From UBA1413 sp964567485 (GTDB lineage Bacteria > Bacteroidota > Bacteroidia > Bacteroidales > Prolixibacteraceae), in NCBI GenBank assembly GCA_964567485.1, contig CAZMMX010000074.1:1-10397 (forward strand): DNA of 10,397 nucleotides, written 5' to 3'. The notes below the pieces were generated by a model. It saw nothing but the letters and a program-made list of their open reading frames with translations. It was not told where the DNA came from and did no database searches. Made by a program: the position numbers and the translations under genes. This document shows, in pieces, positions 1-7,424 of the stretch; position 1 is the stretch's first letter, and every line of letters starts with the position of its first letter.

Positions 1-90
1 GATAAACATGAAATGACCATGCACGATTATGCACCAACCGGTATGATTAACCACAGGGTCATTACATCTGTTTCACGAATTTCACCATAG
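1..90 (+). CDS. C-terminal end of an unrecognised protein (5' end outside the window)
   Basis: An open frame runs from the first base to a TAG at 88-90 and encodes 29 residues, including the stretch DYAPTGMINHRVITSVSRIS. No start codon can be assigned because the frame enters from the left edge. The fragment is too short to name a family. It lies 20 nt upstream of the next plus-strand gene, so the two could be co-transcribed. Its base composition is less AT-rich than that gene. It could also be a chance open frame; the support is only the open reading and the tight spacing. Confidence 0.35.
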   Translation, partial: DKHEMTMHDYAPTGMINHRVITSVSRISP

Positions 91-110
91 TAACTTAATA
101 TTTTAAACAG

Positions 111-1457
111 ATGAAAAGATTTTTTACATTATTACTAATGCTATATTTTAATTATAGTATAACATATGCTCAGGTAATTACGCCGATAGATAGTGCCTAT
201 TTAAATACGGTGGCAGATTTTTTACAAAACGTCAATAAAATCAAAGAAAAAGTATGGCCAAGAATGCAGATTGGTCCGTATTGTATTTTTAGGTTAAATG
301 GTCCGGCCTTTTTGTTAAATCATCCTGCCCCTCCTCAGAATTCACATCATTTAAAAGATAATATTTACATATTGAATGCATTTGATTATGGTTTGATGGG
401 TGCAACGCAAACAGAAATAAATAATTATTTAGTAGCTTATGTCGATTATACTTATAAATCCTATATTTCAGTTAATCAGTACTATGCCGAATTGTTTCAT
501 GAATTGCACCATGTCTATCAGCGTAATTATATAAAAAACTTACAATTCGATAATCCTGCGGATTTGTTGACATATCCGGAAGATGACAGAAATGATGCAA
601 TTAAACAATACGAGAATGAAGTATGGCTTGATATGTTATTAGACGTACAGGATAATCTTATTGAAAATATTAATAAAGTATTTACTTGTAGGAATTTAAG
701 GAAGCAAATTATTGGAGCCAAATATTTAGACTATGAAAAAGCCGTAGAATCTGCAGAAGGACCGGCAACTTATTGCCAATATGAATACATGCAGCAATTT
801 TCTTTAATTATTAAGGAACAGGAATACATAAACCATCGGTTTTATTATTTATTGACCGAACCTACCTATGGAAGAGACGCATTACGTGACAAACATTTAT
901 TGACAGGGATGGTACAATGCCTGATATTATCAAAGTATTTTATAAATTGGCAGCCGGAATATTACGCATCAGGCCTTTATCTTTATGATTACTTTCTTTC
1001 AAAGTTTAAGCCCAAAACTACGGACTTGCCGGATTTAAGTTATTACAAAGCCAAAGCAATATATTTTACAGCACTCCAAAAAGAGAAGCATATCGTTAAT
1101 CTTGAAAATTTCAATATGCAAAACGGCATCAAAGTAACGTTAACGTTTAATGAAATTCCTGACTTCCGAGGATTTGACCCTATGCATGCTGAAGCAATAA
1201 ACGATACCCTGATTATCCATTCCACATTACTCAGATTGGGGAAGAAAAATAATCATTTTAGTGTAACTAATCATAGAGCACTATCGATAATTACCGATCA
1301 AATATGGTTCGTAAAAAAAGTATCGTTTTTTGTACAGGAAAATGATATTAAGTTTGGTGAAAACAGATTAAGATGTAATATTGGAACTTTAGATATAGAT
1401 TGGAAAATAGTCAGCCTGGTTAGAAATGGAAATGAATATTTGATAAAACTAGAATAA
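111..1457 (+). CDS. Secreted putative zinc metallopeptidase (HExxH), AT-rich
   Basis: The predicted protein is 448 aa. Residues 1-21 (MKRFFTLLLMLYFNYSITYAQ) look like a Sec signal peptide, so it should be exported. The most informative motif is AELFHELHHVYQ, which contains an HExxH zinc-binding and catalytic signature with His130, Glu131 and His134. A later ESAEGPATY segment (about 213-221) resembles the EGxAxY motif that supplies the third zinc ligand in many gluzincins, making Glu216 or Glu213 the candidate. No known family was recognised from the rest. The C-terminal third (about 330-448) looks beta-rich and may be a separate domain. There is no lipobox and no T9SS sorting domain. The codons are strongly A/T-biased compared with all genes to the right, which suggests horizontal acquisition. 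The protease activity is inferred from the motif; a catalytically unrelated HELHH is possible. Confidence 0.75.
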   Translation: MKRFFTLLLMLYFNYSITYAQVITPIDSAYLNTVADFLQNVNKIKEKVWPRMQIGPYCIFRLNGPAFLLNHPAPPQNSHHLKDNIYILNAFDYGLMGATQTEINNYLVAYVDYTYKSYISVNQYYAELFHELHHVYQRNYIKNLQFDNPADLLTYPEDDRNDAIKQYENEVWLDMLLDVQDNLIENINKVFTCRNLRKQIIGAKYLDYEKAVESAEGPATYCQYEYMQQFSLIIKEQEYINHRFYYLLTEPTYGRDALRDKHLLTGMVQCLILSKYFINWQPEYYASGLYLYDYFLSKFKPKTTDLPDLSYYKAKAIYFTALQKEKHIVNLENFNMQNGIKVTLTFNEIPDFRGFDPMHAEAINDTLIIHSTLLRLGKKNNHFSVTNHRALSIITDQIWFVKKVSFFVQENDIKFGENRLRCNIGTLDIDWKIVSLVRNGNEYLIKLE

Positions 1458-1630
1458 GAATCTACGCCCAATAAATAGGAATATGAGCGGTCTGCAAAAC
1501 CCGGCGATTATTCCATGTTGAACTACTTCCCTTCGCTATGTACTTAATGCCTTTTCTTGAGGGTCCCCGCAGGATTTGAGGATAAGCGTTCATTGACGTA
1601 TTAGAGGTTTTTTGTGCTTTATAGGGAAGC

Positions 1631-3022
1631 TCATTTGATCTTGACAATAATCCTCCGGTAACTGGTGAGTGGGGGCTCTCCGCTGTCACTGACTTCGCAT
1701 ATCAAATGGATGGTTTTTCCTGCGGAACCGGACGGGACTTCCAGCGTAATCCTGTTAGCATCATTGCCTGAGATATCCAATTTCTGTTTGTAAGTTCCGG
1801 CTTCGGGGATGACCCACCACCTAAAGGTCAGCCGGTCATTTTCGGGGTCGACAGATTTGGAGGCATCCAGCCTGATTTTCCGGCCGGGTCTCTTCTTAAT
1901 GATGATGGGGTCCAGGCCTTTTTTCCCGTTGATGACCACTTCCGGATTCCGGTTTCCCGTGCCATCCCGGGCCCAGTCCATGCGCGCCACGAAATCATTG
2001 AAAATGGCCGGATAGAAATAGGCGAAATAATTTGAACAGATATCGAAAGCTTCACCTTTGTGGTTCGTATAAGAATGGGTGACTTCATCGGGACCCGGGC
2101 CCCACTCAAAGTAGCCGCTCCAGCCCACCTGCCCCGGTTCTGTGGGGTCGTTCAAACCATTGGGCATGACATGAAGAAAGGAAGGGGTATCTCCCTCGAC
2201 GCCGTATTTGTACTTGGGATAGACTTTACCCAAATTGCCGTGACTTTGAATATGAAGGGCGTATTCCTCCCAGTTTTTCCGCCCGGAATCGTTGTGATGC
2301 TTCCAGGCACACTCACACCACAGAAACTTCAGCTCCTTTTCAAATTCCCTGCGCATCCACTGATGGGAACTGAGATCGAAAGGGGTACCCCTTTCATGGG
2401 ACCTGTCCTGGTCGGTAATGGCATAGGTGGGTATTTTCCGCAGAAAGGCTTTCAGCTCCGTTTCATCGCTTTCCTGTTGCACCTGCCAGATGGCCTGGGC
2501 CAGGGTATTGCCGCCTCCCCATACCAAAATCCACAGGGGACGGTCGTCTTCTTCACCGGCCTGTTTTATGATCAAGTTACTCCCTTCCGAAACGTTATCT
2601 TTTCCAATAAATTCCATGCCTCTTTTCCTGCTGCCGGTCATGGTCCGCTGACGCAGATATCCGGGACTCGGCCAGTATCCCAGCGCCTGGCGCGATTCAT
2701 CTTCCAGAAATCCGGACTGCCCTGATCTTTTCATCAGATGGGGCAGATCCTTCTCATAGGCATCAATGGCATCGTGGATGAGTTGCAGGAAATCATCGCG
2801 GGTTTCGGACAGATTCCACCCGGTAGTAAATACCAACCCTTCAATTTCAAACCGGTCGGCATACACCATAAGCCTTACCAGTGATTCGCTGTCATCGGTT
2901 TCCCAGGTGGAAACATCTGTCAAAACGACTATCCGCGGCTTTAACTCTTTTTTCTCTTGTGGCGGATTACCAAAAGTATTCAGGGTGAGGAAAGGAAGAA
3001 TGGTAAGAAGTAACGGTTTCAT
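1631..3022 (-). CDS. Secreted Sde182-like (DUF1593) nucleoside-hydrolase-fold protein
   Basis: The predicted protein is 463 aa. The start at 3022 is preferred over an in-frame ATG at 3133 because it puts a signal peptide at the N-terminus (MKPLLLTILPFLTLNTFG). The mature protein begins with RIVVLTDVSTWETDDSES (about 30-47), the acidic N-terminal motif of the Sde182/DUF1593 family, which has an inosine/uridine nucleoside hydrolase-like fold. VWGGGNTLAQAIWQ and a Trp-rich block (SHQWMRREFE, then FLWCECAW) are further family-type segments. The last ~95 residues (PGRKIRLDASKSVDPENDRL onward) form a PKD/Ig-like beta-sandwich, matching the C-terminal domain seen in this family. The family is named for a cellulose-binding protein of Saccharophagus; its exact substrate is not established, so I do not assign a reaction. 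It sits 228 nt downstream of the lipoprotein gene and may have its own promoter. No T9SS domain is present. Confidence 0.88.
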   Translation of the reverse strand: MKPLLLTILPFLTLNTFGNPPQEKKELKPRIVVLTDVSTWETDDSESLVRLMVYADRFEIEGLVFTTGWNLSETRDDFLQLIHDAIDAYEKDLPHLMKRSGQSGFLEDESRQALGYWPSPGYLRQRTMTGSRKRGMEFIGKDNVSEGSNLIIKQAGEEDDRPLWILVWGGGNTLAQAIWQVQQESDETELKAFLRKIPTYAITDQDRSHERGTPFDLSSHQWMRREFEKELKFLWCECAWKHHNDSGRKNWEEYALHIQSHGNLGKVYPKYKYGVEGDTPSFLHVMPNGLNDPTEPGQVGWSGYFEWGPGPDEVTHSYTNHKGEAFDICSNYFAYFYPAIFNDFVARMDWARDGTGNRNPEVVINGKKGLDPIIIKKRPGRKIRLDASKSVDPENDRLTFRWWVIPEAGTYKQKLDISGNDANRITLEVPSGSAGKTIHLICEVSDSGEPPLTSYRRIIVKIK

Positions 3023-3250
3023 AATTCCAGGATTGATATCAGCCGACAATTTAAGGAAAATTCCCGAACCTACAGCGTCAAGTAATCTCTCTCCTTGTTG
3101 GTTGTCAAGGTTGCATCTTGCACCCGTCAGCATAGATGATATGGTAAGAGATTATTTCAAGCCGGTTCTGCTCATTATCCCCTCTCCGGAATTGGGTTTT
3201 TATTCAGGCCGAGGGTGGATGAGTAACAGATACCGGTAATCGGGGACTCA

Positions 3251-4996
3251 TTAAATGTCAATCATTTCAAGCGCCCATTTTAAAGGGAGGTCACTGCTGG
3301 TGGATACTTTCTTGACGGCATAAAGCCTTTGGCCTGTGGGGGAGGAGAACAGATAGAAAACATCCATAGGCTTGTTGGTCACACCATCTGCCAGAGCAGG
3401 GTAGGAGCCAACCTTAAAGGATTGTTCAGCCAAGTAACTTATTCCGTTTAGCTGATAAATGGTTTCGGCCCCACTGGCGGTCCAGGCGAAATCGGAACCC
3501 GCGGCAAAGAAACAATCCAGCGATTCGTTGTAATCGAGACTTCTGATGTAGCCTTTCGGAACATCAAGTGTGCCGATCACCGGAAGATCCACTTGCTGCG
3601 ACGGATTTGCCACATAATCCGGTAATCTGAGAATTTTCTTGTTCGCCGCAAAAATCTTTTTCCCGTCTTTAGAAATCCATAGGGCCCCGCCTGTTTCAAC
3701 GTGCCAGTTGGGTATGGTATCATTGGCAGCCCCATTGGCTATGTTGACAATCATTAATCCCCCGGGCGACAATCCCGGATTGGTACCATAAAGCCATGGT
3801 TTTCCGGGCATTTTAATGAAATAGGCCTTCGCATAGATTGGATATTCCGTAGTTCTGCGGTAGGTGACCCCGGAGGTCAGGTTCAGACTGTACAGATATT
3901 CCCATTGATCCAGGGTAGGGGTCAGGTAACACCACCCGTTTTCCCCAAAGACAATTTCGGCCGGAATGCAGTCGGTTTCGTACGATCTCTTCAACTCCAG
4001 GGTAAAGCTGTCGAAAAGGTCAACATTTGCCTGGTTATACCCGATGGCCACCGTTTTACCATCACTGGTAATGTCAATACAGTTGGGTGATTTGGCCAGG
4101 GCATGGCTGATCAGGGTATCTGCACCCGGGGCCTTAACCCATATGGCATTTGGATGATGAGTTATAATGTACAGGTAATCAGTTGATTTGCAAAAATAGG
4201 CATCTGTCACATCCCCTTCTATCCACTTGATGTATTTTGTGTTCACAACGGCTGTGTTTGCGACCTGCATCTTGACAGCTATGGTGAGTGATGCCTGGGG
4301 ATGGACCGAACGGAGGTCGATTTGATGTTGATATTCACCCGGCATCAATCCGGTACGGTTCACCGTGCCTTTAATGATCAGGCTGGAATTGGGAGGGACC
4401 ATTCCACTCATTTGGGAAAGTTGTAACCAGGGGGGGACATTCATCGCACTCCACTCTACCGGAGCATTTGGATTCTGATTTGTCAACGTAAATTCCAGTT
4501 CGTCATTCATCCCAAAATCCAGGAGTGCTGTGCTGCAGGTCAAAGGCAGCAATGTGCCGGGATCCGGGTTCTGATTGTTTAAACCATAATTAAGTGTGGC
4601 TTGAAAATACCCAATACCGTTTACTCTCAGAATAATCTGCACCGAGCCCTGATTCATATACTGATCTATATTCCTGATTTCAAAGGGGATACTGATGATT
4701 CCGTTCGTGACAGGGAATTCGATCTGACTTGTGCTGAACCATTTCGGGAACATGAAAAGTGTACATGTGGTGTTCCGGTCGTTCTGCAAATCGATGTTTA
4801 AAGTTCCGTTTTTTGTTCCGGCAGGAAAATCAAACTCCTGCTCCAGTATATATAACGGCTCCTTATTCCCTTCCGGAAAATCCTGGTTACAAGATAGGAT
4901 AAACAAGGATAGGGACAATATGCTTACCAGGAAGAGCTTAACCTTTATGGCGGAAATCGCAAACCCTCCTGAACCCTGGGTACTGTTATGTTTCAT
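3251..4996 (-). CDS. Surface lipoprotein with BACON-like Ig domains and a predicted beta-propeller
   Basis: The protein is 581 aa from the ATG at 4996. ATGs at 5005 and 5008 are also possible, and one at 5032 would overlap the upstream gene. The N-terminus has a hydrophobic stretch ending in FILSC, so Cys36 is the likely lipidated residue (signal peptidase II). Two Ig-like segments follow, at about 50-138 and 154-246. The second (VEWSAMNVPPWLQLSQMSG, then NRTGLMPGEYQHQIDL) has the WxxxxxPxWL...SG...G.Y pattern typical of BACON domains, which are carbohydrate- or mucin-associated modules of Bacteroidota. Residues ~256-581 contain repeated short blade-like units (for example YLYIITHHP, CIDITSDGKTVAIGYN, ALWISKDGKKIFAANKK), suggesting a YVTN/WD-type propeller. 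It starts 19 nt after the stop of the barrel gene, so it is probably co-transcribed and displayed with that protein. The ligand is unknown. Confidence 0.82.
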   Translation of the reverse strand: MKHNSTQGSGGFAISAIKVKLFLVSILSLSLFILSCNQDFPEGNKEPLYILEQEFDFPAGTKNGTLNIDLQNDRNTTCTLFMFPKWFSTSQIEFPVTNGIISIPFEIRNIDQYMNQGSVQIILRVNGIGYFQATLNYGLNNQNPDPGTLLPLTCSTALLDFGMNDELEFTLTNQNPNAPVEWSAMNVPPWLQLSQMSGMVPPNSSLIIKGTVNRTGLMPGEYQHQIDLRSVHPQASLTIAVKMQVANTAVVNTKYIKWIEGDVTDAYFCKSTDYLYIITHHPNAIWVKAPGADTLISHALAKSPNCIDITSDGKTVAIGYNQANVDLFDSFTLELKRSYETDCIPAEIVFGENGWCYLTPTLDQWEYLYSLNLTSGVTYRRTTEYPIYAKAYFIKMPGKPWLYGTNPGLSPGGLMIVNIANGAANDTIPNWHVETGGALWISKDGKKIFAANKKILRLPDYVANPSQQVDLPVIGTLDVPKGYIRSLDYNESLDCFFAAGSDFAWTASGAETIYQLNGISYLAEQSFKVGSYPALADGVTNKPMDVFYLFSSPTGQRLYAVKKVSTSSDLPLKWALEMIDI

Positions 4997-5015
4997 GATC
5001 AGCATCATTCCAAAA

Positions 5016-5981
5016 TCAGAAGTAAAATACAAATCCGGCAGTCAAATCTGCCCGGCTCAGATTCTCATAGGACTCTTTATCCAGGTCCACTTCCTGGGTT
5101 TCCCCGTTTGTGGTCACCTTCACTTTTCTCAACGTAGCACGGAATAATGACAAATCGGTGCTGACACTGATTTTCGGCGTGATGAAATATTCCAAACCCA
5201 AACTCAGATTTTGCCCCAGGGTCACACCTTTGAACAATACCTGCTGGTGCATCACTTCGGTTTCATTACGGTAAAAGGCTGGTCCGACGGAGTAGGCGGC
5301 ATGATAGGCCCATTGTTTTTTCCGACCCAGCCATACCGCAGAGCTCAGCGATAATCCGGTGAAATTGACAAAATAGCGTTCCCCTATGTCGCCATAAAAA
5401 CGATACATCCCTCCGTCATCAAAATAAGTCGTCATATTCGCCTTGGTATAGAACCCCAGGTAGTGTGCCCCGATCCAGTAATCCCGGGAAACCCTGTAAT
5501 GCAACGAGGCGATCCCGCTGTAACCCAGCACCAGATCATTGTAGTAGTTTTTGGCATCTTCAGCAGGAACCCCCTGGCCGGTAAGTGATTTTTCAGCCTC
5601 ATCAGTATCTCCCATCAAATAACCCAATCCTCCCGAAATATTACCCCGGAACCTTTCCCCTGCCGGAAAAGAAGGGACAATCTCCTGGTTCCGATCATTT
5701 CTGGTCGTCATGGCAAATGACGGAACATCATTTTCATCAGCTCCCTGATCGGGAACATTGTGATAGGTCCACTTGAGAACGGTCGATTTTTCCACTTTCG
5801 CATTTGACATTATTCCCTTGAAACTTTGACGGAAATAAAGCAGATTTTTGGTCTCCTTGGTTATGCGTCCTGTCAGGGTATCCCCGGAATTCAGGATGAT
5901 CTGATCCTGTCCATAACCCGTACAAACGAAAGCCACGGAAACAAACAGCAGGATAAGAGTTGATTTTAAATTATATAGCAT
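5016..5981 (-). CDS. Outer-membrane beta-barrel protein with a small N-terminal beta domain
   Basis: The predicted protein is 321 aa. It opens with a signal peptide (MLYNLKSTLILLFVSVAFVCTGYG) followed by DQIILNSGDTLTGRI, a short beta domain of the kind that often precedes barrels in Bacteroidota proteins. From about residue 110 on there are alternating aromatic/hydrophobic strands (GNISGGLGYLMG, IASLHYRVSRDYWIGAHYLG, LSLSSAVWLG, YHAAYSVGPAFYR, NLSLGLEYFI, DLTAGFVFYF). The protein ends in Phe, the classical C-terminal signature for barrel insertion by BAM. About eight strands seem likely. The family could not be named and no enzymatic motif was seen, so a structural or partner role is inferred. 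It is the first gene of a probable two-gene operon with the lipoprotein at 3251-4996. A TATATTTG element lies about 90 nt upstream of the start. Confidence 0.82.
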   Translation of the reverse strand: MLYNLKSTLILLFVSVAFVCTGYGQDQIILNSGDTLTGRITKETKNLLYFRQSFKGIMSNAKVEKSTVLKWTYHNVPDQGADENDVPSFAMTTRNDRNQEIVPSFPAGERFRGNISGGLGYLMGDTDEAEKSLTGQGVPAEDAKNYYNDLVLGYSGIASLHYRVSRDYWIGAHYLGFYTKANMTTYFDDGGMYRFYGDIGERYFVNFTGLSLSSAVWLGRKKQWAYHAAYSVGPAFYRNETEVMHQQVLFKGVTLGQNLSLGLEYFITPKISVSTDLSLFRATLRKVKVTTNGETQEVDLDKESYENLSRADLTAGFVFYF

Positions 5982-6070
5982 GATAAAAATGATGGGATAA
6001 TGAAAATTTCAGGTTAACGAGAGAACTTGAATTATCAGTTTTGTTACCATTTAATGGATATGATAAGTGT

Positions 6071-6078
6071 CAAATATA
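6071..6078 (-). promoter_or_regulatory. Candidate Bacteroidota -7 element for the barrel/lipoprotein operon
   Basis: On the minus strand this reads TATATTTG, a match to the Bacteroidota -7 consensus TAnnTTTG. It would give a 5' leader of roughly 85 nt before the start at 5981. I do not see a clear TTTG -33 element at the expected 19-21 nt spacing, so this is a weak call. Confidence 0.3.
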
Positions 6079-6232
6079 ATGCCTTTTTTGATAAATTGAG
6101 ATTCATCTTTGAGGAGGATGAATGCCGAAAGGTTCAGCTGCTGGAGACCTTGTCCAAACCCTGAGCACTCGCAGGGCTGAAGAAGGGCTCTATCGGTCTG
6201 CTTAAAAATTCTATATGTTCAATAGTGTTATT

Positions 6233-6264
6233 GTTGTCCATAACCGTTGGAATATCTATTTTTA
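6233..6264 (+). promoter_or_regulatory. Candidate promoter for the alpha/beta hydrolase gene
   Basis: GTTG at 6233-6236 and TATTTTTA at 6257-6264 are separated by 20 nt, resembling the Bacteroidota TTTG / TAnnTTTG pair with one mismatch in each element. The leader would be about 35 nt. This is by-eye matching in AT-rich DNA and could be chance. Confidence 0.22.
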
Positions 6265-6304
6265 GAGACAATTCACGACTAAACTTTATAAAATACGATC
6301 AGGT

Positions 6305-7192
6305 ATGAAAAGAATCATTCTACTGCTCATGATCTCTGGTTTTTTGATCAGCTCATCTGTTGCACAGGAAAAGAAGTCCCGGATCATTGAAGATGGCGGT
6401 ACCGGAAAGTACAGTGCCCTTATGATGACCGAACCATCACTGCCTACGCACACCATTTTCAGGCCGGCGGAACTCGCCCCTTTTGGCCGGAAGAACAAGC
6501 TGCCGGTGATTGCCTGGGGCAATGGAGCCTGTTTCAACTCCCCCTGGGAACACGTCAACTTTTTAAATGAGGTGGCTTCTCATGGATTTCTCGTCGTAGC
6601 CATAGGCACCATGCCCCGGGAAGAGGGAGAGCAGGAACGAGGCCGTTCAGTATCGAAACAACTGCTCGATGCCATCGACTGGGCCATCGCACAAAACAAG
6701 GATAAGAACAGTCCCTATTACAAGAAGATTGACACGAAGAAAATTGCGGTGAGCGGTATGTCGTGCGGAGGTCTGCAAACCCTTGAGGTCGCCACGGATC
6801 CCCGAATTTCGACCATCGTGGTATGCAACAGCGGTTTGTTCGAAAATCCGGTCGGCAGAATGCCGGGCATGCCCCAGGTGAGTAAGGAACAGCTCCAGAA
6901 GTTACACACCCCGGCACTTTACCTGCTGGGGGGTAAATCTGACATTGCCTATGAAAACGGGATGGATGATTTCCGAAAAATCAATCACGTTCCCGTGTTT
7001 GTGGGCAATATGGATGTCGGACACGGCGGTACCTACAGTCAACCCCACGGCGGGGAATTCGCCAGGGTGGCCACACAGTGGTACAAATGGCAGCTGAAAA
7101 ACGACCGTGAGGCCAGCCGGCTGTTTACCGGGAATCCCTGCGGACTTTCGCAATCTGAAGGTTGGACGGTGGAGAAAAAGAACTTGCCCTAA
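6305..7192 (+). CDS. Secreted alpha/beta hydrolase (serine esterase, dienelactone hydrolase/cutinase-like fold)
   Basis: The protein is 295 aa with a signal peptide at about 1-21 (MKRIILLLMISGFLISSSVA), so it is exported. The nucleophile elbow is GMSCGG, with Ser153 in a GxSxG motif. The acid is probably Asp213 (LGGKSDIAYENG) and the base His240 (DVGHGGTY). PVIAWGNGACF (about 67-77) follows the first central strand and fits the oxyanion region. The end (FTGNPCGLSQSEGW) resembles the tail found in a broad family of bacterial secreted alpha/beta hydrolases, which have a Cys in this position. Substrate cannot be read from the sequence; an ester of a plant or polymer component is one possibility. 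The gene stands alone on the plus strand and ends 4 nt before the convergent HMA gene, with no evident terminator between. No T9SS sorting domain is present. Confidence 0.88.
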   Translation: MKRIILLLMISGFLISSSVAQEKKSRIIEDGGTGKYSALMMTEPSLPTHTIFRPAELAPFGRKNKLPVIAWGNGACFNSPWEHVNFLNEVASHGFLVVAIGTMPREEGEQERGRSVSKQLLDAIDWAIAQNKDKNSPYYKKIDTKKIAVSGMSCGGLQTLEVATDPRISTIVVCNSGLFENPVGRMPGMPQVSKEQLQKLHTPALYLLGGKSDIAYENGMDDFRKINHVPVFVGNMDVGHGGTYSQPHGGEFARVATQWYKWQLKNDREASRLFTGNPCGLSQSEGWTVEKKNLP

Positions 7193-7196
7193 TGCG

Positions 7197-7424
7197 TCAC
7201 GGAAGCACCTCAATTTTGTACCCTGCCTCCTGCACGATTCTTATGACCTCTTCTTCGGTGATTTCTGAGGAATGAACCGTAAGGGTTTTGCTAATCCCGG
7301 CCGTGTCAATCTCCCAGTGGCTGATCCTCCGGGCAGCATTCAGAAAAGGGGATACCGTGGCCACGCAGACGACACATTTGATACTGCTCCTGAACCGGAA
7401 GATTTTGTTGTCGGCATTCATCAT
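7197..7424 (-). CDS. Small heavy-metal-associated (HMA) domain protein, copper-chaperone-like
   Basis: The predicted protein is 75 aa, starting with ATG at 7424 (a second ATG follows directly at 7421). An in-frame TTG start at 7538 is possible but rejected because the upstream part belongs to the copA relic. FRFRSSIKCVVCVATVSPFLN carries the metal-binding CxxC (Cys17 and Cys20) on the loop after the first strand. The remaining secondary-structure pattern (SHWEIDTAGISKTLTVHSS, then an EEEVIRIVQEAGY helix) fits the ferredoxin-like HMA fold. Such proteins bind Cu(I) or similar soft metals and pass them to P-type ATPases. Its start codon overlaps the stop of the ATPase relic (ATGA), the arrangement of a translationally coupled copA-chaperone pair. 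With the ATPase destroyed, whether it is still expressed or useful is uncertain. The domain itself appears intact. Confidence 0.8.
   Translation of the reverse strand: MMNADNKIFRFRSSIKCVVCVATVSPFLNAARRISHWEIDTAGISKTLTVHSSEITEEEVIRIVQEAGYKIEVLP

Larger units (their letters stand above)
5982..6304. other. Divergent intergenic region between barrel and hydrolase genes
   Basis: This 323-nt stretch separates a leftward and a rightward gene, so it should hold both promoters. Weak promoter candidates are listed separately. On the plus strand an open frame from ATG 6054 gives about 36 codons, ends at TGA 6162-6164, and then continues open to TGA 6306-6308, which overlaps the hydrolase start. The second part encodes a hydrophobic stretch (SICSIVLLLSITVGISIF). 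I cannot show that it is a gene. No tRNA or riboswitch-like structure was recognised. Confidence 0.5.

Noticed and set aside
2060..2725. Plus-strand open frame (221 codons) opposite the DUF1593 gene
   Set aside because: It mirrors a conserved minus-strand gene, lacks a signal or domain motif, and its composition is what antisense of a GC-moderate gene produces.
3023..3133. N-terminal extension of the DUF1593 protein to an ATG at 3133
   Set aside because: It would place 37 non-signal residues before an obvious signal peptide beginning at 3022.
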